This document shows, one piece after another, positions 39,478-51,246 of a stretch of 64,000 bases of DNA (position 1 is its first letter; the number at the start of each line of letters is the position of its first letter). The notes under the pieces were generated by a model, which worked only from the letters and a program-made list of their open reading frames with translations, had not been told where the DNA came from and ran no database searches. The DNA comes from Bradyrhizobium manausense (lineage in GTDB: Bacteria > Pseudomonadota > Alphaproteobacteria > Rhizobiales > Xanthobacteraceae): positions 186,001 to 250,000 of the forward strand of contig NZ_JAFCLG010000001.1 in the NCBI RefSeq assembly GCF_018129685.1, read 5' to 3'. The translations under genes were made by a program, and so were the position numbers.

Positions 39478-39945
39478 TGCACGAGCCCGTCGCCAGGCCG
39501 CCGTACGACCAGAAGTTTCCGCCGGCGATCAACATCATCGCGCTCGCCAGCTTCTCCGCCGCGTTGTCGACGCGCGCGCTCGATCCGGTGCTGCCGCATG
39601 TCGCCGAGGAGTTTTCGATCAGCATCACGACGGCCGCGAGCATTGCGGCCGGCTATGCGCTCATCTACGCGCTGATTCAGCCGATCGTCGGCGCGGCAGC
39701 CGATCTGTTCGGCAAGGCGCGGTTGATGACGCTGTGCCTGGCGCTGCTCGGCGTTGCCTGCATTCTCGGCGCGCTCTCCACCTCTTTCTCGGGCCTGTTC
39801 GCGAGCCGCATGCTCGCCGGCATCGCCTCGGGCGGCGTGTTCCCGGTCGCGCTCGGCTTGACGGCCGATCTCGTGGCGCCGGCGAAGCGACAGGTGGCGA
39901 TCGGGCGCACGCTGGCGGGTTCCATGACCGGTAATCTGCTCGGCG
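39477..39945 (+). pseudogene. MFS transporter, 5' fragment only
   Basis: About 156 codons encode the first half of an MFS transporter: a start overlapping the kdsA stop, four or five membrane segments (IIALASFSAALSTRALDPVL; SIAAGYALIYALIQPIVGAA; LMTLCLALLGVACILGALS), the loop-2/3 motif ADLFGKARLM, and ending at [13 protein letters not shown]. Normal family members have about 400 residues. At 39946 the sequence switches to the chemoreceptor gene in another frame. The MFS frame then runs on as nonsense until a stop at 40778. The rest of the transporter is not found downstream. Broken by deletion or rearrangement. Confidence 0.85.
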
Positions 39946-42039
39946 ATGCAAAAACAGCGTTCGGTCGCCCGCATTCTCGGGGCGGTGGTTGGATCTCTCG
40001 GTCTCATCCTTGTCATCATCTGCGCCTATGCCCTGAAGCTCGCGGTGACGCGCTATTCAGACAGCAACCGCATCGTCTCGCTCACCATCGCCAGCCGCGA
40101 CCTGACCAACACGCTGGTGATCTTCCGCCTGGAGCGCGGCGACACGCTGAGCTATCTCGCCTCCGCCGCGCCCGCGCCCGACAGCGTCATGAGCAGCCTC
40201 GCCGAGCAGCGCGTGACCGTGCAGAAGAACTATGCGCAGGCCTTGCAGAGCCTCGCCTCCGTCGATGCGTCCGGTCTTGCCGAGAAGCTCGACAAGCTCC
40301 GCGGCATCTGGGCCCAGCTCGAGGAGCTGCGGCCGCGTGCGATCACTGCCCTGAAGCAGGACAAGGCCGCACGCGACCCCAGTCTGACCCCGGCCTGGGC
40401 CAAGGTCAGCGATGCCTTCATGGATGCGATCGGCGACGTCACCGCCCATGTCGACAATTCGATGACGTTGATCGATCCCGTGGTCGATCGCCTCCTGATT
40501 GCCAAGCAGGCTTCCTGGCAGGCCCGTGCCAATGTCGGCCAGACCATCCTCGTCCAGTTCTCCTCGATCCTGGCCAACAAGACCTGGACCGCTGCCGACG
40601 GCGTCGCCTTCGCCGATCTGCGCGGCCGCATCCAGCAGGCCTGGCTGGTGGTGCGCGACCTCAGCCCGAGCGTGGCTTCGCCCCAGCTGTTGCAGGCGAT
40701 CCGGACCGCCGAGCCCGAAATCTCCGGCGCACTCAGCGACGAGCGCAATGCGATTGCGACCAAGCTGCTTGCGGGTGAGCCCGCCGGCGTCGTCGGCATC
40801 GACTACCGCGATCGCCAGCTGGTCGGCGCCAACAACGTTGTCATCGTCACGCAGACCGCGCTCGCCGACATGATTGCGCGGGCCGAGGAGGGCGCTTCGC
40901 GCGCCCGTTTCAGCCTGATCCTGTTCGGCCTCCTGATGCCGGCCTCGCTGGCACTGATGATCGGCGGGCTGCTGCTGATGCGCAACCGCGTCACCCGTCC
41001 GCTGACCGCGATCACCGGCGTGATGACGCGCTTTGCCGATCATGATTTCGCCAGCGACGTGCCGGGCCTCGACCGCAACGACGAAATCGGCCGCATGGCG
41101 TCGGCGCTGCAGGTGTTCAAGGACGCCATGATCAAGGCCGAGCGTCTCTCGGGCGACCAGGCCGCCGAGCGCGCCGAGAAGGAGAAGCGCGCGAGCGAGC
41201 TCGCCGGTCTCGTGCGCCAGTTCGAAAGCCGGATCGGCCAGATGGTGCAGACATTGTCGAGCGCCTCGGGCGAGCTGGAGACAACGGCGCGATCGATGTC
41301 GAGCACGGCAGCGGAAGCCCAGGCCCAGGCCGGCTCGGCCTCGACGCTGGCCGACCAGGTCGGCGGCGGTGTGCAGACCGTCGCGGCCGCGGCCGAGGAG
41401 CTCAATGCCTCGATCCGCGAGATAAATCGCCAGGTCGAGCAGGCGAGCCGCGCCACCGAGCATGCTGTCGTCACCGTCAAGGAGACCGACAGCACCATGC
41501 GCGCGCTCGCCGACGGCGCCGACCGCATCGGCGAGGTCATCGGCCTCATCACCTCGATCGCGGGCCAGACCAATCTCTTGGCCCTGAACGCGACCATCGA
41601 GGCCGCGCGCGCCGGCGAATCCGGACGCGGCTTTGCGGTCGTGGCCAGCGAGGTCAAGAACCTGGCGTCGCAGACGGCGAAGGCGACCGAGGAGATCAGC
41701 GCCCAGATCACCGAGATCCAGGGGGCGACACAAAAGGCGGTCTCCGCCATCGACGGCATCGTCAAGACCATCGAGGAAGTCTCGAGCATCAACCGCGTCA
41801 TCGCCGCCGCGATCGAAGAGCAGAACAAGGCAACGGCCGAGATCGCCAACACCGTGCAGCACACGGCGGAAGCGACCTCGACCGTGACCCGCAACATCGC
41901 AACCGTCTCGTCGGCGGCCAACGAGACCGGCCGCGCCGCCACCGGCGTGTTGAAAGCCGCCGCCGACCTGTCGAGCCAGTCGACTTCGCTGACGGGCGAG
42001 GTGGACAGCTTCATCATCCGGGTGAGGGAAGTGGCGTAG
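39946..42039 (+). CDS. Methyl-accepting chemotaxis protein
   Basis: A full-length 697-residue chemoreceptor. It has a first membrane segment (about 11-32), a helical periplasmic sensor domain (about 33-320), a second membrane segment ([21 protein letters not shown]), HAMP, and the cytoplasmic signalling domain with the conserved hairpin tip ([20 protein letters not shown], then [13 protein letters not shown]). It signals to CheA/CheW, which are not in the window. The ATG coincides with the break point of the MFS fragment and has no Shine-Dalgarno sequence, so its own promoter seems lost; expression may come from the kdsA transcript. The long antisense frames over it are GC shadows. Confidence 0.9.
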   Translation: MQKQRSVARILGAVVGSLGLILVIICAYALKLAVTRYSDSNRIVSLTIASRDLTNTLVIFRLERGDTLSYLASAAPAPDSVMSSLAEQRVTVQKNYAQALQSLASVDASGLAEKLDKLRGIWAQLEELRPRAITALKQDKAARDPSLTPAWAKVSDAFMDAIGDVTAHVDNSMTLIDPVVDRLLIAKQASWQARANVGQTILVQFSSILANKTWTAADGVAFADLRGRIQQAWLVVRDLSPSVASPQLLQAIRTAEPEISGALSDERNAIATKLLAGEPAGVVGIDYRDRQLVGANNVVIVTQTALADMIARAEEGASRARFSLILFGLLMPASLALMIGGLLLMRNRVTRPLTAITGVMTRFADHDFASDVPGLDRNDEIGRMASALQVFKDAMIKAERLSGDQAAERAEKEKRASELAGLVRQFESRIGQMVQTLSSASGELETTARSMSSTAAEAQAQAGSASTLADQVGGGVQTVAAAAEELNASIREINRQVEQASRATEHAVVTVKETDSTMRALADGADRIGEVIGLITSIAGQTNLLALNATIEAARAGESGRGFAVVASEVKNLASQTAKATEEISAQITEIQGATQKAVSAIDGIVKTIEEVSSINRVIAAAIEEQNKATAEIANTVQHTAEATSTVTRNIATVSSAANETGRAATGVLKAAADLSSQSTSLTGEVDSFIIRVREVA

Positions 42040-42216
42040 CCGAGCCTCACGCCGCGTCCGGAGCCGCTGCGGTTGCACCGAGATTTGCGTGCTTCCCGAG
42101 CGGGAGAAAAATCGAGGATTTGCCGATAACGTTAAGCCCAGTCCGACTCTCTTCGTAGTCCTACTGATCTTGCGGATGTCTCCCAGTTCGACCTACCGTT
42201 CGCGCTGGGGGATACA

Positions 42217-42339
42217 ATGGCTGGATTGCTGATACTGCTTGCAACTTTCGCCTTTGGCTTCGGCGCCGGCTTCGGAATTCGCGACTCGATCTCGCGCCGC
42301 AGACGTCAACGGTACGCGCGAACCGCTGAGCGCGGTTGA
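42217..42339 (+). CDS. Small single-pass membrane protein (40 residues)
   Basis: An ORF of 40 codons with ATG at 42217 behind a good GGGGGA ribosome site. It codes for one hydrophobic, glycine-rich helix (LLILLATFAFGFGAGFG) followed by a strongly basic tail (SRRRRQRYARTAERG). This layout, inner-membrane helix plus positive-inside tail, is typical of real small membrane proteins, and similar ones occur in Bradyrhizobium. It lies alone between the chemoreceptor and queF. No function can be given. Confidence 0.55.
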   Translation: MAGLLILLATFAFGFGAGFGIRDSISRRRRQRYARTAERG

Positions 42340-42373
42340 CCGCGTCCACCGAACCGTCGTCACAACTCGACAG

Positions 42374-42850
42374 CTATCCCCGCCCGCGATACGGCGCGAC
42401 GCCCTGCTCGGGGACCCACAGGCCCCTCGGCACGCGGCCGGTCTGCCAGAACACGTCGATCGGGATGCCGCCGCGCGGATACCAGTAGCCGCCGATGCGC
42501 AGCCATTTCGGCTTGATCTCGGCGGCGATGCGCTTGCCGATCATCACGGTGCAATCCTCGTGGAAGGCGCCGTGGTTACGGAAGCTCGCGATGTAGAGTT
42601 TGAGCGATTTCGATTCCAGCAGCCACCGGCCGGGTGCGTAATCGATCATCAGATGGGCAAAGTCGGGCTGGCCGGTCACCGGGCAGAGCGAGGTAAACTC
42701 GGGTACGGTGAAACGGACCAGATAATCGGTTCCGGCTTGCGGATTCGGGACGCGATCGAGCTTTGCCTTCTCCGGCGCATCGGGCCATTCCACGGCACGG
42801 CCGAGCTGAAGGCTGGGTGAGGTCTTCGATTGGCTGGGCTTTTTCGACAT
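42374..42850 (-). CDS. queF: NADPH-dependent 7-cyano-7-deazaguanine reductase QueF (type I)
   Basis: QueF reduces the nitrile of preQ0 to preQ1 in queuosine synthesis for tRNA. The 158-residue protein has the nucleophile Cys56 and Asp63 in [14 protein letters not shown], the type I motif ESKSLKLY and NHGAFHEDC. The short length marks the unimodular type I form. The C-terminal region (GVAPYRGRG) follows [11 protein letters not shown]. Divergent from eno, with a 112-bp gap; no clear preQ1 riboswitch was recognised in that gap. Confidence 0.95.
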   Translation of the reverse strand: MSKKPSQSKTSPSLQLGRAVEWPDAPEKAKLDRVPNPQAGTDYLVRFTVPEFTSLCPVTGQPDFAHLMIDYAPGRWLLESKSLKLYIASFRNHGAFHEDCTVMIGKRIAAEIKPKWLRIGGYWYPRGGIPIDVFWQTGRVPRGLWVPEQGVAPYRGRG

Positions 42851-42917
42851 GCGGCCCTCTTAGCCAATCGCAGCGCGGCCGTCACCCGGCCTTTTCCGCT
42901 TCGATGCATTGCGGTAG

Positions 42918-44246
<1,329 letters not shown>

Positions 44247-44297
44247 CCTGGCGTCATCGCGCGAAGGCGCGAACAACTAGCACAGGGGAGGATCGAC

Positions 44298-45431
44298 ATG
44301 AGCGACGGCAAGACCGGACTGCAACTGCGTTCGCTGATCAAGGCGAGCGGTGAGCTGGAAATCTCGCTGGTCGACGTTCCGACCCCCGAGCCCGCGGACG
44401 ACGAGGTCGTCGTCCGCATCGAGGCGGCACCGATCAACCCGTCCGACCTCGGGCTTCTGGTCGGCGCGGCCGACATGAGCACGGCCAAGGCATCAGGCAC
44501 GAAAGAGGCGCCAATCATCACCGCGAAGGTTCCTGACGGTGCGATGCGCGCGATGGGCGCGCGGCTCGATCAGTCCCTGCCGGTTGGCAATGAGGGCGCA
44601 GGCGTCGTGATCAAGACCGGTTCGTCGGATGCTGCGAAGGCGCTGATGGGCAAGACGGTCGCGATGATCGGCGGCGCCATGTACGCGCAGTACCGCACCT
44701 TGAAGGCGCGGGACTGCCAGCCGCTGCCCGAGGGCACGACAGCGGCGGAGGGCGCGTCCTGGTTCGTCAATCCGCTCACGGCGCTCGGCATGACCGAGAC
44801 GATGCGGCGCGAAGGCCACAAGGCGCTGGTGCATACGGCGGCCGCCTCCAATCTCGGCCAGATGCTGAACAAGATCTGCATCAAGGACGGCATCCCGCTC
44901 GTCAACATCGTGCGTAGCCAGGAGCAGGCCGACATCCTCAAGAAGATCGGCGCCAGGCATATCGTCGATTCCAGCAAGCCGAGCTTCCTCGACGATCTCA
45001 CCAATGCGCTGGTCGAGACCGGCGCCACCATCGCCTTCGACGCGATCGGCGGTGGCAAGCTCGCGGGCGACATTCTCAACTGCATGGAAATCGCGATCAA
45101 CAAGACCGCGAAGGAATACAGCCGCTACGGCTCCAGCGTGCACAAGCAGGTCTACGTCTACGGCGCGCTCGATATCCGTCCGATCGAGCTGCCGCGCGGC
45201 TTCGGCATGGCCTGGGGTGTCGGCGGCTGGCTGCTGACCCCGTTCTTGCAGAAGATCGGACCGGCCGACATCGGACGGTTGCGTCAGCGCGTCGTGAACG
45301 AATTGAAGACGACCTTCGCCAGCCACTACACCAAGGTGGTGTCGCTGCAGGAGGCGCTCGATCCCGCCAACATCGCGGTGTACGCCAAACGCGCCACCGG
45401 CGAAAAATTCCTCATCAATCCGAATAAATGA
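44298..45431 (+). CDS. Zinc-binding-dehydrogenase-type (MDR) oxidoreductase
   Basis: A 377-residue medium-chain dehydrogenase/reductase. The N-terminal catalytic domain starts LEISLVDVPTPEPADDEVVVRIEAAPINPSDLG; the cofactor domain has NPLTALGMTETMRREGHKALVHTAAASNLGQM and IAFDAIGGG. The cysteine/histidine zinc ligands of alcohol dehydrogenases are not obvious, so it resembles quinone oxidoreductase members. AGGGGAGGA precedes the ATG. A perfect 17-bp hairpin just after the stop should end the transcript. Confidence 0.86.
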   Translation: MSDGKTGLQLRSLIKASGELEISLVDVPTPEPADDEVVVRIEAAPINPSDLGLLVGAADMSTAKASGTKEAPIITAKVPDGAMRAMGARLDQSLPVGNEGAGVVIKTGSSDAAKALMGKTVAMIGGAMYAQYRTLKARDCQPLPEGTTAAEGASWFVNPLTALGMTETMRREGHKALVHTAAASNLGQMLNKICIKDGIPLVNIVRSQEQADILKKIGARHIVDSSKPSFLDDLTNALVETGATIAFDAIGGGKLAGDILNCMEIAINKTAKEYSRYGSSVHKQVYVYGALDIRPIELPRGFGMAWGVGGWLLTPFLQKIGPADIGRLRQRVVNELKTTFASHYTKVVSLQEALDPANIAVYAKRATGEKFLINPNK

Positions 45432-45445
45432 TCGTGATCTGCGCG

Positions 45446-45483
45446 CGAAACATCGGGCCGCCGTTTGGCGGCCCGATGTTTCG
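45446..45483 (+). terminator. Strong hairpin after the MDR oxidoreductase gene
   Basis: A perfect 17-bp stem (45446-45462 with 45467-45483; outer CGAAACATCGG, inner GCCGCC) with a GTTT loop, 14 bp after the stop codon at 45431. No long T-run follows, so the terminator call rests on stem strength and position. Confidence 0.65.
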
Positions 45484-45605
45484 GGCGACCATCTGCTTTC
45501 GCGAAACTCAGCGTTTCCAAACCGGACCGGTTCATGCACTTGCATCCATCGGTCCGGATCGCTTAAGTGCCGCCGGCACTTCCCTCAAGGTTTCAAGGAC
45601 AAACC

Positions 45606-46157
45606 ATGGCCTACAACATCGTCGTGATCGCCGGCAGCCTGCGCAAGGACAGCTTCTCGCTGAAGATCGCAGGCGCGCTCGCAAAGCTCGCGCCTGCCTC
45701 TCTCAAGCTCGAGGTCATCACGCCCGCGGGCATCTCCTTCTTCAACCAGGACCTCGAGGGTGCGCCGCCCGCCGACTGGCTGGCCTTCCGCGAGAAGCTG
45801 CAGAAGTCCGACGGCGTCATCTTCGTCACCCCCGAGTACAACCGCGCCATCCCGGGTGTGCTCAAGAACGCCATCGACGTCGCCTCGCGCCCCTATGGCA
45901 AGAGCTCGTTCAACGGCAAGCCGGTCGGCATCATCTCGAACTCGCCGGGCCCGCTCGGTGGGGTCAGCGCCGCCAAGACGCTGCAGAACATCCTGCCCGG
46001 CATCTCCGGCCCGATCATGCAGCAGCCCGAGGCCTATCTGAACGCCGTTGGCGACGCCTTCGATGCGGAGGGTAATCTGACGAAGGAGTCGCTCAAGCCC
46101 GTGCTCCAGGCCTATATCGACGCCTTCGCCGCGCACGTTGCGAAGCACCACGGCTGA
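45606..46157 (+). CDS. NADPH-dependent FMN reductase
   Basis: A 183-residue flavodoxin-fold enzyme of the ChrR/azoreductase-like FMN_red group, reducing quinones, metals or azo compounds with NADPH. It has the FMN phosphate loop IAGSLRKDSFSLKIA (about 8-22), VFVTPEYNRAIPGVLKNAIDVASR (the family motif PEYN) and NSPGPLGGVSA. The ATG at 45606 follows AAGGA; upstream in-frame codons have no resemblance. It stands alone between a terminator hairpin and a palindromic repeat. Confidence 0.9.
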   Translation: MAYNIVVIAGSLRKDSFSLKIAGALAKLAPASLKLEVITPAGISFFNQDLEGAPPADWLAFREKLQKSDGVIFVTPEYNRAIPGVLKNAIDVASRPYGKSSFNGKPVGIISNSPGPLGGVSAAKTLQNILPGISGPIMQQPEAYLNAVGDAFDAEGNLTKESLKPVLQAYIDAFAAHVAKHHG

Positions 46158-46190
46158 GATCGTCGGCTTCCGAGAAGATGACGCGCTCTC

Positions 46191-46277
46191 CGTCATGGCC
46201 GGGCTTGTCCCGGCCATCCACGTCTTTGCTTACGGCGATGAAGAACGTGGATGCCCGGCACAAGGCCGGGCATGACG
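46191..46277. repeat. Bradyrhizobium-type long inverted repeat
   Basis: Arms 46191-46226 (CGTCATGGCCGGGCTTGTCC and on to CCACGTCTT) and 46241-46277 (AAGAACGTGGATGCCCGG and on to CATGACG) form a long imperfect hairpin. I recognise this sequence type as a frequent intergenic repeat in Bradyrhizobium. It lies between the FMN reductase and FtsB-like genes. Confidence 0.8.
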
Positions 46278-46353
46278 ACGGGGCAGGCATCAGAGCGAGG
46301 TCGGGCGAAGGGACTTTAGCACTCCCTTAACCAAGCTGGCCCATCTTGCAATC

Positions 46354-46671
46354 ATGGTCTCCCGCGCCCGCCTCAAATCGATCCTGACCGGTCTTGCCCT
46401 CTATGCGATGGCGGCCGCGATCGTCGGCTATTTCGGCGTCAATGCTTACACCGGCAAATACGGCCTCAACGCGCGCCAGGAGCTCGACCAGGAGATCATC
46501 GCGCTGACCAGCGAGCTGGCGCAGCTCAAGCGTGAGCGCCTCCGCAGCGAGCAACGCGTCTCGCTGCTCCGCACCGAGAAGATCGACCCCGACATGCTGG
46601 ACGAGCGGGCCCGATTCCAGCTCGACTATGTCAATCCGCACGATCTCGTTCGGATGATCCCGCAGAACTGA
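46354..46671 (+). CDS. FtsB/DivIC-like septum formation initiator
   Basis: A 105-residue bitopic cell-division protein. One membrane segment near 10-28 (LTGLALYAMAAAIVGYFGV) is followed by a coiled coil (LDQEIIALTSELAQLKRERLRSEQRVSLL) and a short C-terminal part with DMLDERARFQLDYVNPHDLV. Such proteins join FtsL/FtsQ in the divisome. In many Alphaproteobacteria it sits between eno and pdhA; here a glycerophosphodiesterase gene separates it from pdhA. Confidence 0.88.
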   Translation: MVSRARLKSILTGLALYAMAAAIVGYFGVNAYTGKYGLNARQELDQEIIALTSELAQLKRERLRSEQRVSLLRTEKIDPDMLDERARFQLDYVNPHDLVRMIPQN

Positions 46672-46866
46672 TCGCCGCGACTTCAGCGTGACGATGACGC
46701 CGACCGGATGGTCGGCGCGTTTCCCCGCGCATTTTCGCAAGAGCTCGTTTTCGACGCGCCCGACGTCATCGGCCTGTCAGAGAATTGAGACAAACACGGG
46801 CGCCCTGGGCCGCGTTTGTTCGGCTGTCGGTGCGAAGCGATGTTGCGCGAGAGATGGAGGCCGACC

Positions 46867-48249
46867 ATGACGGACAATCGTTCACTGCGGAAGATGCGTA
46901 TCGGAGCGATGCTGCTCGGCGTCGCTGGCCTCGGCTTGCTCGCGCCGTCTATTGCCTTCGCGCAAGGTGTACCATCCCGTGCCAAGCCGTTCCTCACCCT
47001 CGACGGCAAGGCGCCGCTGATCCTCGGACATCGCGGCGTGCCGGGCCTGGTGCCCGAAGAGACCGAGGCATCCTATGAGCTTGCCGCGGCGCTCGGAACC
47101 GACGCGCTGGAAGAGGATCTGCACCTCACCAAGGATTGCGTTCTGGTTGCGCGTCACAATCCCTGGCTGGCCGACAACACCAACATTGCCGACGTCGCAA
47201 AGACCAATCCGGCGGTTGCGGCGCGTAAACGCACCGTGCCCGGCGTGCGCGTCAAGGCACCGGCCGCCGCAGGCACGCCCGCTGACTACCTCGTCGACCT
47301 CACAGATCCGGCCGATCCCAAATCGGTGCTGAAATCATTGATCGTCGACGGTGAAGATCACACCAACGACTGGTCGATCACCGATTTCACCATGGCCGAG
47401 CTGAAGCAATGGATCGGCGGGACCACCTACGACGCGGCCAACGAGCGGCCCAAGAGCTTCAACGGCAAATTCCCCGTGATCAGCTTCCAGGACATCCTCG
47501 ACATCGCCAAGGCGAAGAGCAAGGAGACGGGCCGTCTCATCCTGGTCTATCCGGAAACCAAGAACCCGACCTGGAACAATGCCCAGGCGATCGCAAACGG
47601 CTGCGGCGCGCCGGGCAGCCATCCGCTCGAAGATGCCCTGATCAAGATCATCAAGGACAACGACCTCAACACCAGGGACGCGCCCATCCTGGTTCAGAGC
47701 TTCGAGCCGGGCAGCCTGAAATATATGCGCAGCCATGGCCTTCAGACGCGGCAGGTCCAGCTCATCGACGGCAACGGCATCGACTTCAAGACCGGCAAGG
47801 TGCTGCTCAACAACATCACCAATTCCCGTCCGTTCGACTGGACGGTTGCGGGCGATGCGCGCCTCTATGACTCGATGCTGACCCCTGAGGGCCTAGCCGA
47901 GATCAAGACCTATGCCGACGGCATCGGCCCGTGGAAGGCCTATATCGTGCCACTCAAGGTCGTGCTGTGGAGGACCGCCAACGCCGACGGCACGCCCTAC
48001 AAGGGATCGGCGCCGGACGCTTCGACGCAGGAGGCGACCAGCCTGATCGCCGACGCGCACAAGCTCGGCCTGTTCGTGCACGTCTTCACGTTCCGGAACG
48101 AGAAGAAATATCTCGCAGCCGACTATCACACCGATCCCGCCCAGGAATATCTCAAATTCTTCCGCCTCGGCGTCGATGGGGTCTTCACCGACTTCACGCA
48201 CACTGGCGTTGCCGCCCGTGCGGCGTATCTGCGCGAGCTCGGTTGGTAA
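46867..48249 (+). CDS. Periplasmic glycerophosphodiester phosphodiesterase
   Basis: Hydrolyses glycerophosphodiesters, such as deacylated phospholipids, to glycerol-3-phosphate and an alcohol. The 460-residue protein has a signal peptide (IGAMLLGVAGLGLLAPSIAFAQG), the GDPD motif ILGHRGVPGLVPEET, LEEDLHLTKDCVLVARHNP (Glu/Asp metal ligands and catalytic His), and LILVYPETKNP. It is longer than typical GlpQ, with an insertion after residue 100. The ATG at 46867 follows GATGGAGG. It lies between ftsB-like and pdhA genes. Confidence 0.9.
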   Translation: MTDNRSLRKMRIGAMLLGVAGLGLLAPSIAFAQGVPSRAKPFLTLDGKAPLILGHRGVPGLVPEETEASYELAAALGTDALEEDLHLTKDCVLVARHNPWLADNTNIADVAKTNPAVAARKRTVPGVRVKAPAAAGTPADYLVDLTDPADPKSVLKSLIVDGEDHTNDWSITDFTMAELKQWIGGTTYDAANERPKSFNGKFPVISFQDILDIAKAKSKETGRLILVYPETKNPTWNNAQAIANGCGAPGSHPLEDALIKIIKDNDLNTRDAPILVQSFEPGSLKYMRSHGLQTRQVQLIDGNGIDFKTGKVLLNNITNSRPFDWTVAGDARLYDSMLTPEGLAEIKTYADGIGPWKAYIVPLKVVLWRTANADGTPYKGSAPDASTQEATSLIADAHKLGLFVHVFTFRNEKKYLAADYHTDPAQEYLKFFRLGVDGVFTDFTHTGVAARAAYLRELGW

Positions 48250-48263
48250 GCCCAGCGCTTCGA

Positions 48264-48314
48264 ATCGGACACGCATCGCAATTCAGCCCCCGAGATATGC
48301 GTGTCCGATATCTC
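48264..48314. promoter_or_regulatory. Overlapping palindromes upstream of pdhA
   Basis: ATCGGACACGCAT (48264-48276) pairs perfectly with ATGCGTGTCCGAT (48297-48309). GAGATAT (48292-48298) pairs with ATATCTC (48308-48314). The two stems share bases and exclude each other. They lie 15-65 bp after the phosphodiesterase stop and about 190 bp before pdhA. They could be a terminator, a regulator site or an RNA switch; none can be proved here. Confidence 0.5.
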
Positions 48315-48503
48315 TGCCTCGTCTGCGTGCAGAGCTCTCAATGGCGCGGAGCTAATGTTGCCTGATCCGCGCCAAAGGTTTTGCAAAATTTCGGCCTCGT
48401 TGCAGTGCGGCATAATGAAAATCGTGCGATGTCGCTGCGGTGCTTTCCAAGGGCGATTGAGTTGGGTTAGAGAGGACCTAGATTTCTCTGACCCGGAATT
48501 CCT

Positions 48504-49526
48504 ATGGCCGCACCCAAGAAAGCCGCCGCAAGCGCTGAGCAGGACAAGACCAACGGCGGTTCGCCCCCGGAATTCACGAGGGAGCAGGAGCTGAAGGCGC
48601 TTCGCGACATGCTCCTGATCCGGCGGTTCGAGGAAAAGGCCGGCCAGCTCTACGGCATGGGTGCGATCGGCGGCTTCTGCCATCTCTATATCGGCCAGGA
48701 GGCCGTGGTGGTCGGCATGCAGATGGCCCTGAAGGAGGGCGATCAGGTCATCACGGGCTATCGCGATCACGGTCACATGCTCGCAACCGGCATGGAGGCC
48801 AACGGCGTGATGGCCGAGCTCACGGGACGCCGCGGCGGCTATTCCAAGGGCAAGGGCGGCTCCATGCACATGTTCAGCAAGGAGAAGCACTTCTACGGCG
48901 GCCACGGCATCGTCGGCGCGCAGGTCTCGCTCGGCACCGGTCTTGCCTTCGCCAACAATTACCGCAGCAATGGCAATGTCAGCGTCACCTATTTCGGCGA
49001 CGGCGCGGCCAACCAGGGCCAGGTCTATGAGAGCTTCAACATGGCGGAGCTCTGGAAGCTGCCGGTGATCTACGTCATCGAGAACAATCGCTACGCCATG
49101 GGCACCTCTGTCTCGCGCGCTTCGGCGCAGCAGGATTTCTCCAAGCGCGGCGTGTCGTTCAACATCCCCGGCAAGCAGGTCGACGGCATGGATGTCCGCG
49201 CCGTCAAGGCCGCCGGCGATGAGGCTGCCGCCTGGTGCCGCGCCGGCAAGGGCCCCTTCATCCTGGAGATGCAGACCTACCGCTATCGCGGCCATTCGAT
49301 GTCCGACCCGGCCAAATACCGCACGCGCGAGGAGGTCGAGAAGGTTCGTCACGACCAGGACCCGATCGAACAGGTGCGTAACCGCCTGTTGGCCGCGAAG
49401 GTGAGTGAGGCCGACCTCAAGGCGATCGACGCCGAGGTGCGCGACATCGTCAACGCCTCCGCCGACTTTGCCCAGCATGATCCCGAGCCGGATGCCGCCG
49501 AGCTCTGGACCGACGTCTACCGCTGA
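48504..49526 (+). CDS. pdhA: Pyruvate dehydrogenase E1 component, alpha subunit
   Basis: With the beta subunit it decarboxylates pyruvate on thiamine diphosphate and passes the acetyl group to the E2 lipoyl arm. The 340-residue protein has the TPP motif [17 protein letters not shown] (about 172-188) to the NN of [19 protein letters not shown], and the phosphorylation-loop-like [18 protein letters not shown]. The first 25 residues are a low-complexity extension ([14 protein letters not shown]). Start of the pdh cluster, 29 bp before pdhB. Confidence 0.95.
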   Translation: MAAPKKAAASAEQDKTNGGSPPEFTREQELKALRDMLLIRRFEEKAGQLYGMGAIGGFCHLYIGQEAVVVGMQMALKEGDQVITGYRDHGHMLATGMEANGVMAELTGRRGGYSKGKGGSMHMFSKEKHFYGGHGIVGAQVSLGTGLAFANNYRSNGNVSVTYFGDGAANQGQVYESFNMAELWKLPVIYVIENNRYAMGTSVSRASAQQDFSKRGVSFNIPGKQVDGMDVRAVKAAGDEAAAWCRAGKGPFILEMQTYRYRGHSMSDPAKYRTREEVEKVRHDQDPIEQVRNRLLAAKVSEADLKAIDAEVRDIVNASADFAQHDPEPDAAELWTDVYR

Positions 49527-49555
49527 AACGCGCGCAAGCTTTCCTTGGAGTCGAT

Positions 49556-50938
<1,383 letters not shown>

Positions 50939-50941
50939 GCC

Positions 50942-51244
50942 ATGGCGGGCCCGAAGGAGCAGCCACTGCCGCCCGACGTCATGACCCGCGATGATGCGGT
51001 CGAGATCCTGCGCGTGTTCGTGCTGGATGGCGGGCTGTCGATGGCGTTCCAGCGGGCTTTCGAGGAGCCCGACATGTGGGGCCTGCTGCTGGTCGATCTC
51101 GCCCGCCACGCCGCGCGCGCTTATGCGCGCGAGAGCGAATACACCGAGGAGGACGCGCTGAACCGGATCCTCGAGATGTTCCAGGCCGAGATCGAGCGTC
51201 CCACGGACACCGGCACCACGACGCCGCGCGGGAAGGGGCACTGA
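50942..51244 (+). CDS. DUF5076 family protein
   Basis: A 100-residue protein with an all-helical look: PPDVMTRDDAVEILRVFVLDGGLSMAFQRAFEEPDMWGLLLVDLARHAARAYARE, then EYTEEDALNRILEMFQAEIERP. I recognise it as DUF5076, of unknown function. It starts 3 bp after the pdhB stop and ends 2 bp before the deaminase start, so it is surely co-transcribed with the pdh genes. A role in the complex is possible but not shown. Confidence 0.82.
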   Translation: MAGPKEQPLPPDVMTRDDAVEILRVFVLDGGLSMAFQRAFEEPDMWGLLLVDLARHAARAYARESEYTEEDALNRILEMFQAEIERPTDTGTTTPRGKGH

Positions 51245-51246
51245 GC

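Noticed and set aside
39477..40778. A 433-codon open frame starting as an MFS transporter
   Set aside because: Only the first 156 codons are MFS-like; the rest is the wrong frame of the chemoreceptor gene. Treated as a truncated fragment.
40057..42078. A 673-codon minus-strand frame over the chemoreceptor gene
   Set aside because: Antisense shadow of a GC-rich gene; composition (Gly, Arg, Asp, His runs) is not protein-like and the plus strand codes for a clear receptor.
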